Shown here in pieces: positions 22,040 through 34,879 of a stretch of 64,000 bases of DNA. The notes below the pieces were generated by a model. The model searched no databases and was not told the origin of the DNA. It saw only the letters and a list, made by a program, of their open reading frames with translations. The DNA comes from Lamellibrachia columna (taxonomy: Eukaryota; Annelida; Polychaeta; Sabellida; Siboglinidae): positions 16,424,691 to 16,488,690 of the forward strand of contig OY759269.1 of NCBI GenBank assembly GCA_963662155.1, in the 5' to 3' direction. The position numbers and the translations under genes were made by a program. Numbering within the stretch: position 1 is the stretch's first letter; each line of letters starts with the position of its first letter.

Positions 22040-23990
22040 CGGCGTATCGGTTTACTGTGTGTAAAGATTATATATCATAGTAGACAATTTGCAAGAAAGA
22101 AACAGTTAAAATTAACTGACCTGTTGTTAATTATAGTTGTTTGCGTGTTACATAAATATAACAGTAAAGTTTTGCATCTATGCTAAGTCTAAAACTCATG
22201 ACACAAAGGCAATATATAAATGACATTGTATTAGTATCTCCAGTACCTTAACAATTGGTCATTGCAACATCATGATCTAAAAGAGCAAGTACACGTCAGT
22301 GATATGAAAATGGAGTTATGAAGGGTGGAGGGAGGGTTTTTGTTCCGTGAAAACACAATCCCTTACGAACGTAAACTAGCAGAACTAGCGACTGCCAAAC
22401 AAGCAACTATTGGGCAGCTATGATCACGTATGATCTCTGCATACCAAAGCTAGTTCTTTACTATAACGCAAGGTGTCGGCCCTACAGGCATACTATTCTC
22501 TCCTATACGCTAAGCATCATCTCCACAAGCAATTTAAACAAGCAAACAATAAAGTACAAATCCGACGCCATAAATGACTCGGTGTTTTATGTCGCAGGAT
22601 TTACATGTAAGTGTAACTAATTAGTATGCAATACATACGGAATAACACAGAACAAAGGGTGTTATGTGTTCCTTTTTTACATTCTCACTAGGTGGCGAGG
22701 CTGTTTCGCGATGAACATATTAAGAGAGTCCCCCGAAACGTTTCGATTGTTTATGATGTATTAATGTCTAGAGCATATTGGCGTTGAATAAACGAGAAAA
22801 GTTGATGTTTTATGTACTACTGCGTTATAGCATTACAATTGTGGCATTGAACAGTCGCTCGCAGTAGCGTTGTATTGGGTGCGTTTACAAAAATGAAAAC
22901 CATGTGTCATGTACACAAATCTAATCAAATCGATAGCGTCGTGTACCTGGGAGGAACATTGGGTATGGATGAAGGAAGTAGCAAGGAGGCACTGGTGATG
23001 TTGCAAGCAGGAGCGACATCATGGAGGAGGGACCGTTGAAGAAACAGCTTATTTTGTCGTAACACTTGGGAACGGAGAATATGTGAATTGAAACGAGAAG
23101 ACAGAAGTAAGATGGGGATGAATTAAGATTATATATCAGAATAAAAAAAAATACCTGAGGATGAAGGTAGTGAGGAGCTGAAGGCATGGCACATACAGAT
23201 ATTGAGGAAGTATAGATTGACAAAGAGAGCATGGCAAACAGAACAGGGTGGTAGAAAGAGAATAGGAAGATAGAAATTAAGATGTTATTTCTTAACCAAA
23301 CAAACTCAATATATTGCAATAGGTATCGCGATATGTCAAACAATTTGGCAACTCCCAATCCTTTTGTTTAAGCTGCTTTAAACTGCTGTCCTCTGTCGAC
23401 AAGTCTAGTGTGCAAACTAATAAAAAGTGCATTTCCGCCAATCGGAATGAAACAATCAGTCGTAGGGGTTACGATGTATGTTATTTCTTCCGACATTTGA
23501 CTAGAATTGGGGCGCACATCGATTTCGACGTTATTATCATTCAATATGTACAGTAACCATGTACAATACATGCACAATGCATACTGGCCTACGGAACATG
23601 TAAATGTAAACATGTTATGAATCGAAAAATGTGATTAAATGTGTTTTTACGTACAACATGTTTAATAATTTACATGTCTCGTAGTTCAGTATGCATGGCG
23701 CATGTTTACTGTACATAGTATATGTTATAATGGCGACATTGAGGTGGGCCCGTAACTCGCTATCAGTGTCGCCATCTTGCGAATAAAAGGACCAACATGG
23801 CGCTTTGTGCAGGCTAAATATGCGAATTCTAGCTTCGAAAAAGGTGATTAATGTGTTCTTGCGCACAACGTGTTTAATGATTTAAATGTCCCGCATTTCA
23901 GTATGCATTGTGCATGGTTAGTGTACAAACCGCATGGTAATAACGACGAAATCGAAGTGGGCCCGGATTCTAGACTAGTACCGTTTTTTC
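22040..23990. other. no recognisable gene
   Basis: AT-rich. Two related segments at 23610-23740 and 23820-23945 share GTGTTTTTACGTACAACATGTT-like, TAAATGTC.CG..TTCAGTATGCAT and GTGGGCCCG blocks, indicating an old local duplication of about 210 bp. No family-like reading frame. Confidence 0.5.
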
Positions 23991-23999
23991 TTTTCAGGT

Positions 24000-24140
24000 T
24001 TCAATTCAATTCAATTCTTTAATTCAGACATAAATACACATATAATGATATATAAACGTACATATAGTCATACACGACAGTTAACAAAATAATGCAAAAA
24101 CAAAAAAAGTAAGTAAAAAAAAGTAAAACATAAAACATAC
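24000..24140 (-). repeat. LINE 3'-tail-like sequence
   Basis: Begins TCAATTCAATTCAATTC followed by TTTAATTCAGACATAAATACA and an A-rich stretch. Simple 5-base tandem repeats next to a T/A-rich untranslated region are typical of a truncated LINE 3' end read on the minus strand. No coding part is attached. Confidence 0.4.
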
Positions 24141-24533
24141 ATACAGTATGATTACACAAAGTCAGTATGCACGTGAAATGACTTTACCCACATCAGACTG
24201 TTGTTGCCCGAACAGCTCGTAGATTAGCTTTATCCATTTGGTTGCGCATAACGTGTTTTTACATAAAACGCCAATATGTGCTAGGTAAAAAAAAAAATTT
24301 TCATTCATTATTAACTTTAGAGAGATGCGGTTTGTGGAATCGTGTCGGTCATAAATAATAAACGGGATTTGTGTGCATAATGGATGTACGGAAAAACGTG
24401 TGGTAATTTTTTTTTTTTTTAAATAAAAACAAAATTATTAATACTATGAATATCATAAACATCATTTTTTTCGCATCTACTTGCTGAATCCATTTTTGTT
24501 GTTGTTGCAGGTGCGGAACACTGCTTGAAATAA

Positions 24534-26795
24534 ATGGATACTGGTGAGGGAAGCGGCAGTTTGCCATCAAAGCGGCAATGCATTGACTGCCTCATCCACT
24601 GCTCTGGTTAAGAGACAGACTCAAGTTTAATGTCGCCACAAACCATAAACTCATGGAAAACTTTGCTGAGGGCAGCTCAGATAAGACAACACGCCCCATT
24701 TTTGGACATGGTCAAAGACTTACCAGAGGGGGAAATCCCAGCAGTGCTCTACCACCGAAAGTGTGAAGAAACTTCTTGACGCTATCATCGCAAAACAAAA
24801 CACAAGTAAAGAGCCTGACAACGATGACAGTTCTAGGAAGTCATCTTCTAGACAAGGATCGAGCTCGTCTACGGTTTATGAAAACAAGTGCATCTTCTAT
24901 CAGAAACCAAACACATTTTCCAAAGGACATAAAACAAGAGAGACTCTCATACAATATCGGGAGTTACGAGCAGATGGCACTATCAGGAGTGCAGTCAGGA
25001 AGAACATGGATAGCCGAGTGCTTGCTATTGTCGGCAGATACCTCGTAGCGACTGAGTGTCAAAGTCATGCTACCGATCATACACAAGAGAGGAAAACGCT
25101 CCGAGCTATGTTACAAACGAACAATATGAGAACGAAGCTCAGTATGAGGCTATTCTAAATCACTCATACAACGAACAGTTTCTCTTTATCAGGGATGAGC
25201 TTTTTGCCAAACCCCAAGTGATAGCGATGGCCGATGTTTCATCTAGATTGGTTGCGTCAATGAACTCTCTTGGCATTGTCCAAGTGAATGATTCAACCAA
25301 GAAACACATCCGTTGAAAGCTGGAAAGTGAGTTTGGTGAAGCCCTGCACATCTTTCCCGATGTCAAGTAGAAAGTTCTTATCTATCCTGACAACTTGAGC
25401 TAACCCGCCAAAGACAACCAGTCCCTTAAAGCAGAACTAGGCACGCTGAAATCGCTTAGTGCTAAAGATGTTGTAGCCAAGGCAGTCCTGCAGTTGAGAG
25501 CAGACATCAAGAACCATGATGTCCCCCAAGCCTGGCCACCGCAGACAGAAGACGTAGAGCAGAGTGAAGCCATCATGCCAAAGTCGGTCAGCCTCTTCTT
25601 GTACTATCTCCTGACAGGAACCAAGGATCATAATGCTTATGCATAAAATAATACAACGGCTTTAAGTTCGTTTGGTCAAGACATGGTCTATGCTATTACC
25701 TGTGGCAAGACGAAGCCAGCAAAGCACACCACATGCCATTTGCAATTAAGTCACTGACAGGGAATATTGAGCTGATACATGCACTCAGCCGACTTGGTCA
25801 CAGTGTATCCTACTCCCAGCTCGAAAAGATTGACACAACCCTCTGTCTGCAAAAAAATTTCCCTGTCAGAAGGCGATTTTCCCCTTCCGGCAAACATCCA
25901 TCCAGGAGTATTCACGACCTTGGCCTGGAACAACATTGACCGACTTGAAGAAACCATCAGTGGTGAGCTGACATCCCACAGATTCAATGGAATTGTCGTC
26001 CTAACTAAGCTGGTCGACCCACAGCCATCCAAAATCATGCCTTCAGTTGACAAAACAAAGAAGAGAAGTATTAACACTATACCATTAAAGCTGCCCATCT
26101 ACAGCGTTGGACAACAAGAGGGGACATCACTAGAAACAAGTGTAGAGGTTGACACCCAAGCTGTGGTTCATCCTTCCAGAGAGAAGAACCTCGTCTGGAT
26201 AATGACCAGGGACTATACGCAAAGGCCGCTGAGGTAACATGGAAACATTCTGACAAGTTTATGACGATTATCATCATCAAGCTTGGGGCATTCCACACAA
26301 AATGCACACTGCTGGCAATAGTTGGGAAGCTATTCCAGGATGCTGGATTGCGGGATCTGTGCATTGAGTCTGGTGTGATTGCAGATGGCTCTATTTCTGG
26401 AGTGATGGATGGATGCAAGCACAACTGGGCAGTCAGATTCCACAAGCTAGTATATGAGGTCCTGATCAGGCTGGCATGGATAGGTTTCCTCTCATGGTTG
26501 CAAGCCAATCACATTGACAACGTGGTCCATATGGATGAAACACTGAAGACCATAAGTAACATCTGCAAAGATATGTCACAAGCGTCTTTGAAGCAGGTCC
26601 TCCAAAACAGGTCATGTCAGGCATCAGCCTCTCCACTGGTACTGTAGTCCCAGTAGATGTTACCAAGGATCTTCTGGGAGCTCATCAAGTAGGCGAAGAA
26701 GCATACCATATGTTCAAGAAGAAACGCTTAGAAGAAGCTACATCAATAATGAAATTTCACGACAAGATAACAAAGCAAAATTTGAAGACATTCTC
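24534..26795 (+). pseudogene. member of an uncharacterised multicopy gene family
   Basis: Starts at ATG 24534, 14 bases after a TTGTTGTTGTTGCAG splice-acceptor-like site. Blocks follow in different plus frames: a Cys-containing N terminus (CIDCLIHC), WKTLLRAAQIRQHAP, LPEGEIPAV.YHRKC, CIFYQKPNTF, RVLAIVGRYLVA, CYRSYTREE, FLFIRDELFAKPQV, MADVSSRLVASMNSLG, KSLTGNIELIHALSRLGHSV, NIHPGVFTTLAWNNIDRLEE, KLGAFHTKCTLLAIVGKLFQ, GVMDGCKHNWAVRFHKLVYE and SLSTGTVVPVDVTKDLLGAH. I remember long repetitive proteins with these blocks from cnidarian, fish and lancelet annotations, always without assigned function. Many frameshifts and an internal deletion near 26610 make this copy dead. The N-terminal Cys/His pairs suggest metal binding. 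Confidence 0.65.
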
Positions 26796-26799
26796 CAGT

Positions 26800-27392
26800 A
26801 ACTTATATATATTTAACTTGCAGGCTGGACAACACCCTCCAGATGCACAAGTCACACAAGGTCAAAGTATGTTGTTGTTTCTGCAGTATATTATGAAATA
26901 CAACATAAGTGGTGATCAATTAGAACATTTGTGCAAACTGTTTGAAATACACCTACCTAATATTCTACCAAAGTCGAAGTATCTGTTAAAAAAGTTTCCA
27001 GTGCATTTACTTTATGACGTTTACATGTATTGTCTCTGCTGCAAAGGCTGTCTTGGAAAATCTAAAAATTAAGGCCAGTGCCCATTGTGTGACACACCCT
27101 TTGTAAGGAAAATTCCATTGAGAGAAACAAATTCTTTATTGTATTTCCAATAATGGAACAGTTAAAGGATCTACTTGAAAGTCACCAAGTGGTACATCGG
27201 CTGCTGTTAAAGTCTACAATTTGCTCGCAAGAGGACTACATTGACATCTTGAGTGGAAACAGTGTGCACAATTTGGTGAGAGACGGTGTGGTGCGTGATG
27301 ATGATTTTACTGTTTTGTGGATCATGAACGGTGCACAGGCATTCCGTTCTTCACATTTTGCATATTGGCCATGTTTTCTAACTGTCAATTAA
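26800..27392 (+). pseudogene. CACTA/tnp2-like transposase N-terminal fragment
   Basis: Plus-strand frame that changes family character after about 26800: HPPDAQVTQGQSMLLFLQYI, LEHLCKLFEIHLPNILP, a Cys pair region (YCLCCKGCLGKS, then CPLCDT), and FTVLWIMNGAQAFRSSHFAY followed by WPCFLTVN. The Cys pairs followed by a D/N-G-x-x-x-F-x-S-S-x-x-x-x-W-P block match the N-terminal part of metazoan tnp2/CACTA-like transposase proteins. One in-frame TAA lies near 27070. The catalytic domain is absent; the frame ends at 27392 in AT-rich DNA. Confidence 0.6.
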
Positions 27393-28132
27393 TTGTCTTG
27401 TGTTGACAGGAAACAAAACGTGCTGATGTGGTAGTGATAAACCTGTTATGTTGATATATGTGCATCCCATAATTAATTAACTGAATGGAATGGCAACAAT
27501 TGGTTTTTATTGAGTCAATCCTGCAGATCAGACCAATGTCCACAGTAGGGTGTTTTTTGTGGCAGCCACATGTGGCGCAGTAGCACATCATAACAATGTA
27601 ATAATAATGTTTATTGTCTCAAATAACATAAATTCATATACATACAATCAATCAGCCGATCAACTACTAAACACATTTAAGGCAATGGAAAAGAAGCAAA
27701 TTGCTTATGTTTCCTTTTTCAATTATATATTAAATACATTATGCGCCACGATGTCTATTCTTTATTTAACAAAAAAGAAAAAAAAAGAAAAAGTTGTTCA
27801 CAAGTGTTTTCTAATACAAGTATACCACATTTGTCTAATCAATAACTTGTTTGTTATAAAATATGATAAAAAGGTTACCACAAATAAGTCATTCACATAT
27901 AATAATACATAGGACTATTATACTAAATTGTACTGGTATATCACAATTGACTAGAGTAGTCTTGTTCGTAGGTTCCCCATATATAGTGTTTCACTGTCTT
28001 TTTAAATATATAAATAGACGTACAATCATCCAAGTGGTTCTTTTTAACAATAGTATTCCATAATTTGGAACCAACATATGCCAGTGTATTTTGTCTGGTG
28101 TTGGTTTTACAGTATGGTATTTTATAAACTGT

Positions 28133-30951
28133 TTATTGTCTCATGTTATAACTGTGTAAAGTAGTATGATGTGTAAGCATGTCATAAAATATATTTGGTA
28201 ACATACCCCTATTATGTTTATATATTAGCATGCAGCTTATATATTTGTTTAGTTGATAAATGTTCATAATTTGATATGTCTTGAATAAAAACTGTGTGTG
28301 GTTTCTAAATCCAACATGACTAATTATACGTACATTTCTTTTCTGCAATATATACATTTTAGATAACCATATTGTTGGGGCTCTTCCCCATACTACGTTA
28401 CAATAAGTAATATATGGGTAAATAAATGTATAATATAGGTTAACCAAAGTCTTCTTGTTCAGTTTGCTCTTTACCTTTTTGATAATGCCTATACTCTTAG
28501 AAATTTTATTACATATGTACTTTATATGGTCACTCCAGTTGATTTTATTATCTATTATCATTCCCAAAAATTGCATATGATTAACAGTGTTTATTTCTAT
28601 TCCATCTATGTATATGTCATTACGTATGTTTCTTATACTGTAAGTATTGCTAAAGGTCATTGTATATGTTTTTTTTATATTCAGTGAGAGTTTATTAGTT
28701 TTGAGCCAAAGTGACAGCTTTTATTTCAATATTTAAATATTTTTCCATTTTTTGCAAATCGTTCCCTTGGATAACAATTGTAGTATCATCTGCATACATA
28801 AAAGAAAGGTGATCTGAGAAACAGCACCTAAATTATTTATATATATATATATATATATATAAGGTATAGTAAGGGTCCTATTATTGACCCTTGTGGTACT
28901 CCACATGTTATATTTTTAAGAACAGAATTGATTCCATTAAATTTTACTGTTTGTTGTCTTCCATACAAATAACTTTGAAACAACTGGAGCGCTATTCCTC
29001 TGATTCCATAATGATCTAGTTTTCTTAATAGGATATCATGGTTAACAGTATCAAATGCTTTAACAAAATCTAAAAATAGTCCAATTACATGTTCTCGTTT
29101 GTCCATTGCACTGGTTATTTTGTCGATTAGTATTGTTAGAGCCATATACGTTGAATATCCTTTTTTAAATCCAAACTGGGAGTTTGACAAAACACTATAT
29201 ATTTATTTAATCTATTATATATTAATCTTTCAAAAATCTTTGAAAATACTGGTAATATAGAAATAGGTCTATAGTTTTTAATTAGTGTAGCATCACCTTT
29301 CTTTCTTAAAAATGGGCACTACATTAGCTATTTTTAGTACATCTGGTACATATCCTTTATCAAATAATAAATTTATAATGTAGCATAATGGCCCAATCAT
29401 ACCATAGTAAGTTTGTTTGATAATATTTGGTTTTAAGCCATCCCAGCCGGAACTACAGTTTTTTAATTTCTCTATAATTATCCTTATCTCATCTGTGGTT
29501 GCAGGTGCTAAAAACATGGAGTTTTTTATAAATTCCATCAAGATGATCTTTAGGCTTTTCTGTGACGAATGGTATTTCATTAGCTAATTCTGATCCAACG
29601 GGCGTGAAATACTCATTAAATTTATCAGCTATTAATTGCTTGTTTTGTGTTAATTTACCATTGATTAAGAACTCTTGGCTACATGAAAATGCTGTCCTCT
29701 TGCTTATGATTTCCCTTATCACATGCCAAGCTTTTCTCAAGTTGTTCTTGTGCTTATCAAACTCCTTCTGATGGTGATAGTTTTCTGCTATATTAATAAG
29801 TTACCTTAATTTATTTTTGTATCTTTTATAATTCATTTCATTGAACACTGCTGGTTTTCTCAAAAAAAACATATATAGTTTGTGTTTTGTTTTTATATAA
29901 TTCCTAAACCCTTTGGTGATCCATACTCTATGTTTCCCTTTTCTTACTTTTTTTTAGCTAGGGGGAATGATTTATCATATGCCAGTGAAATTTTCTTTAA
30001 AAATGAAGTATAATTTTTTTGGGATCTTCAGATGCATAAACATCATTCCAACATATTGTATCTATAATACTTTTGAATAAGGCAATGGTTTGATCATTAT
30101 ATATTCTGGTCTCTATCGTTACATCATCTTTTATATCATTATTTAGCTTAGTTAGTAGAAATATTGGTAAGTGATCAGAAATGTATGTATATAATATTCC
30201 ATGCAGTTGATTATATTCACCAAGTATATCATTACTCTATATACTGTCTATTATTGTGGCTGTAGTTGGTGTTATTCTAGTGGGCTTAGTAATTTGAGGT
30301 ATTAGTGAGTTTGAAAACATTGTATCTACATAGTCATGAGTTTCCATATGGTGATCACAGTTTAGTAAATTAATGTTAAAATCACCCATGATATAACACT
30401 GTTTATTTTCAATTTTTAGTGTATGTATAGTGTTAATGATTTGTTCTGTAAAAACATTGATATTTGTATTTGGTGGTCTGTAAACTACACCAACCAATAT
30501 TTTCTTTTTGTGTTTCTTGAACTGAGACTTGACTTCAACAAAAAGACATTCTATGTGTTCAGTCATAATATTAATTTCTTTAGATACTCCTCCTCCTTTT
30601 CTGTATTCTGGTAATTCATAAATCTCTGAGGTTTCATTGTTTAACCATGTTTCACTTAACGCAATTATTGAAAATTGTAGATCTATCAATGTTAGGTAGT
30701 TGCTCAGCTTGTCAATATTTTTCGGTATACCTCTAATATTCAGATGCAATAAGGAAAGTCCTCTAATATAGTTGCCATTGCATTTAATGATTTCATTGAT
30801 ATCATTCTCAAAGTATTATTTGGTAGTAAGTGCTGTGTTGCTTGTTGCAAGGCGATTGCAATCAGGATCTAAATCTCCCATGTTAAGGTTACTGTTTTCA
30901 TAGTCAAACTCATCATCTGGAGATGATGCAATTCTAGTTAAGTGACTCATT
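28133..30951 (-). pseudogene. LINE ORF2: endonuclease / reverse transcriptase
   Basis: Starts at ATG near 30951 (MSHLTRIASSPDDEFDYENS) with an in-frame stop at about 30820. The endonuclease follows at 30237-30749: LHLNIRGIPKN, IIALSETWLN, VGVVYRPPNT and CYIMGDFNINLL; a small deletion follows YELPEYRK. The linker and RT occupy 28837-29740: SSGWDGLKPNIIK, FGFKKGYSTYMALT, GLFLDFVKAFDTVNHDIL and GVPQGSIIGPLLYLIYI. An AT microsatellite at 28838-28861 replaces the next codons; YADDTT and the rest of the palm continue in a different frame, with the thumb (MQFLGMIIDNKINWSDHI) at 28133-28660. The catalytic residues survive but the frame does not. Confidence 0.85.
28838..28861. repeat. (AT)n inside the LINE RT domain
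   Basis: Short TA dinucleotide run exactly at the codons that normally follow LLYLIYI in the RT, upstream of YADD. It puts the two halves of the palm domain in different frames. Confidence 0.9.
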
Positions 30952-30962
30952 TAAGTTATTAT

Positions 30963-30966
<4 letters not shown>

Positions 30967-31034
<68 letters not shown>
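30967..31034. repeat. (AT)n microsatellite
   Basis: About 34 TA units between the ORF2 start and the 88-bp array of the LINE. Confidence 0.97.
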
Positions 31035-31035
<1 letters not shown>

Positions 31036-31239
31036 TCCTGTGGTAAACGTAATGATTTTCAAACATATTAACAGCATACATTTTTGTGTGGCAACTCGCA
31101 TATAGTACTAATATTAATTCATTAGTAAGATGTAGCGTGATTTAACACTATATAATTAGATAGGATACAAGTCCATCAGAATAGTGTCATTGCTTACAAG
31201 TTTCAGTTGAGAATTGATGATACACACGTTACACACAGT

Positions 31240-31700
31240 AAATATCTAGACATTGTACAGTAGATCTTCAACATGCATCACAACAGTGTTGTATAACAAC
31301 GAGTTGACGATACACGACTACTCACGATAATGTCTAGAGATTCTTCTGTTGATCTTCAACATGTATCATAACAGTGTCGTATCACAACGAGTTGACGATA
31401 CACTACTACTCACGGTAATGTCTACAGATTCTTCTGTGGATCTTCAACATGTATCACAACAGTGTCGTATCACAACGAGTTGACGATGCACGACTACTCA
31501 CGATAATGTCTAGAGATTATTGTGTTGATCTTCAACGTGTATCACAACAGTGTCGTATCAAAACGAGTTGACGATACACGATTACTCACGATAATGTCTA
31601 GAGATTCTTTTGTTGATCTTCAACGTGTATCACAACAGTGTCATATCACAACGAGTTGACGATGCTCGACACTACACACAGCAAATGTCTAGAGTTTCTT
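31240..31700 (-). repeat. 88-bp tandem array between LINE ORF1 and ORF2
   Basis: The block GATCTTCAAC recurs at 31263, 31351, 31439, 31527 and 31615, an exact 88-base spacing. Each unit also holds GTATCACAACAGTGTCGTAT, AACGAGTTGACGAT and AATGTCTAGAGATT. A partial, more diverged unit continues toward the ORF1 stop. Five units plus flanking partial copies, with roughly 90-95% identity by eye. Confidence 0.92.
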
Positions 31701-32099
31701 TTTATCGTCAACGTGTATCCAAAGAATGATTTCGTAATGAAAGTGTGTTGGGAAATGATGTTACACGACGCTACACACGACAAATGTCAAAAAGTTTCTA
31801 GCGATGATTTGATTTTGAACGACGCTACACACAGTAGTGTCTAGAAATTGTTCAGTTCGTCTTCACTGTTGATGTTACCAATTTTCCCTTGTAGATCTTT
31901 GATCGTGATCGTTCCGTCATATGACCAACAGTCTTGGATTTTGTGTAGTCTTTTCAACGATCTTGCTACACACAGTAGCCTGGATCTTGTTTTGGTAAGA
32001 TCCTCTGTAATGTACACATCCGGGTACTTACTTCGGAGGGATTTCCTTCCTTTGATGAATGTTGTTTTCGACTTATAGTCTTTAAATCGGATGCCCAGC

Positions 32100-32680
32100 A
32101 GGCAAAATGACGTTGAAAATACGTTGTTTCAACGTCAGGTACCACGTTGCAGCAATGTCGGAAACTAGTTGGATTTGAAAGTTGTATCTACGTCGGGTTT
32201 CAACGATGTATCGACGTCGGGTTTCCACGTTGTACTGATATTGAAAACTAGTTGGATTTGAAAGTTGCATTGACGTCGGGTTTCCACGTTGTATCGACGT
32301 CGGGTATCGACGTCGTAACAATGTTGTAAACTAGTTGGATTTGAAAGTTGGATCGACGTCGAGTTCCAACGTAGCATCGACGTTGGGTTTCAACTTTGTT
32401 GCAATGGTGAAAAGTAGTTGGATTTGAAAGTTGTATCTACGTCAGGTTTCAACGATGTATCGACGTCGGGTTTCCACGTTGTACCAATGTTGAAAACTAG
32501 TTGGATTTGAAAGTTGGATCGACGTCGAGTTCCAACGTAGCATCGACGTTGGGTTTCAACGTTGTTGCAATGTTTAAAAGTAGTTGGATCGACGTCAGGT
32601 TTCAACGTTGCAACAATGTAGCAAATTTATTGGATTTCAACGTTGTGTCAACATTAGATCGTTACTGTTTTCTGATAACC
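32100..32680. repeat. left subterminal array of the CCCAGC element
   Basis: Repeating blocks of TCGACGTCGGGTTTC, CCACGTTGTA, TTGAAAACTAGTTGGATTTG and AAAGTTG. At least five units of about 60 bases with rearranged order. The minus-strand open frames through it are repeat translation, not genes. Confidence 0.88.
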
Positions 32681-33508
32681 AACTAAAATTGTTTACATGT
32701 GTTACTATGAAAATTGTAGTTTCCCTTCGTCAATGCTATGTATGTCGGCGTGTACACGTGGGTCTGTAGCGTAAATCGTGTAGTAGAAGAGCCTGACTCA
32801 CCGGTGTTACACTTTTTTCGTCGAAACAGTCAATTAACATGGTCGTTAAATACGTTTTGAACAAAATAAAGACAGATATTCACCTTATTCAGATACATGA
32901 GACATTTTATGTAACAATGTGTATATCAATGAACCCATGGAATACAATGTAGACCATTACATCACTCTTGTTTGCCCAATTTGTTGTATTCAGTATCATG
33001 CAGACATTAAAAAGAGCATAAGGAGATCATTAATCACTAAGTTGAAATTTTTTTCAAAACAGTCATTAAATATTATGTTTTGATAATAAAACAAACATTA
33101 ACAAAATAAAGATATTCACTGTGTTCTGATACAACAAATATGGTTTCATTTGGCAAGGTGTACATCCCTGAACTAGTGGAATACATTCAATGTATAATAA
33201 TTCCTCTAGTAACCAGTATTCAGCAGCAGACATAATTATTATGTGCTTTCATATTGTTAATTGTAACAGCAAACAACAGCTGTCATAAATATGGGGTCAA
33301 TTCTAGTTCGGAATGTATTTTCAAGAGCCGATCGGAATTGGAATCTTTTTTGGAATTGCTTCATTGAATGCAGGCTAGTCTATTAATTTCCTGTACAATC
33401 ACTACAAATGTACAAACAAATCAGATTTTTTTGGTTCTATTTCAGTTGATAGAATGTTACCCTACATCTGTCTGGTAACAGCCAGGTAGTGTAAAGAAAG
33501 TACAGACA

Positions 33509-33784
33509 ATGGCTAAGCCATTATTGAAACAATGTGACAAGACCAGTAAGCTGACCAATTCATGGCTTCTGAAACACCAGCTCAATGAAACAATGCACAA
33601 CAAGCAAGTTCAATACTCCTTTATGTTGTGTTTGGGGGATCTACTATGTATATGGCTTCCACACATTCTTAACACACACACAAGAGGCACAATTATAAAT
33701 GTGCATTTAGAGCAGGAACTACAACTTATTATGATAACAAAGAAAGCTCACACCATATCATCCATTAAACTGCGCCGACCTTAA
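33509..33784 (+). CDS. hypothetical ORF inside the CCCAGC element
   Basis: A 91-codon ATG frame, the longest in the unique core of the transposon. No motif, membrane segment or splice context is visible and the composition is ordinary for AT-rich DNA. Probably not a gene; listed because it is the only candidate in the element's unique centre. Confidence 0.12.
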   Translation: MAKPLLKQCDKTSKLTNSWLLKHQLNETMHNKQVQYSFMLCLGDLLCIWLPHILNTHTRGTIINVHLEQELQLIMITKKAHTISSIKLRRP

Positions 33785-34879
33785 ATCCGAAAAGTAATAA
33801 TGGCAAGCTGACTTAAATTTCAATGGACCCCATGGCTGACAAAACATTTTCAAACTAACCTTATGATCTCATTTTTATTAAATCACACAATAATTATAGT
33901 TTCCTAACTAACACTAAACACTATCAATGAAAGCAAAAGTATGACTTCAGATGTATCAAGAACACTGTTAATCCATTCTGTCTAGTTGTTCCTCAGTCTT
34001 CACCACCACTTTGGTCGAGTGCGTACTTCGGCTACACTGAGAGCGCTGCATCCACCTTTGCTTCAGTTCATGTCTGCTTCTTCAGGTCATTCGCTTAAAA
34101 GGAATTAAATAAAGGTATTAACCGACACATCTATTTAAAACGAAGGTCAGATGAAACGAATACAAAGCACACTGCACAAGCCCCAGCCAGTCAACATGGC
34201 CACGGGCCATGGCTGCTCCGGTAAATTCCCGATGCAATTTATAAATACTGCAGTTTTATTCCAATGGCAATGACTTTGATAGTTATATAATAAGAGTGTG
34301 CAATTTATACATGACACTACATGACCACATTTCATTGGAACAAGTGCAGGGTATGATCGAAAACAAGAGGGATGCGACGACACCGATTTTTGCGATAGAC
34401 TATGTCGGAAAATGTGCTCAGATTCAAATCGGTGAAAGCATGCAAAATACATCACGACAAAGACAACATTATGGTCGTGTGTATTCCGTACAAACGACAA
34501 AACTAAACAGTTCAACAAATAAAAGCGGATGGTGACACTTACTCGCATATATCAGTGGATTGTTTCGCTTCCATCGATTTCGTTCGTTCGAACTCAAAGC
34601 AGCATGGCGGCACGCGCAATGCATGCTGGAATACGGTAGATATGCCGCTGCCTTACTCAATACCAAAATGTGTGGTGAAAGCTGCCTTAAATTACGTAAC
34701 ATTACAAATATAAAGGGTCTTATTATTTGTAATTTTAGTTAAGGCATCTAACACCGCACGTGTTGTGTTGTCTTAGAGAATAGAGATGTTATAGTTAACA
34801 TTAGCACCTTGAACAAATAAAAAATTGCAACATTGTATGAACGTCAAATGTCCAAGTCCTTATAATGGTGATGACCTTA

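Noticed and set aside
31240..31700. CRISPR-like regular repeat array
   Set aside because: The 88-base units are contiguous with no unique spacers, and the context is an animal LINE; it is a minisatellite.
31848..32377. Short frames with RRRYP/TSIQ-type repeats
   Set aside because: Translation of the ACGT-rich subterminal array of the CCCAGC element.
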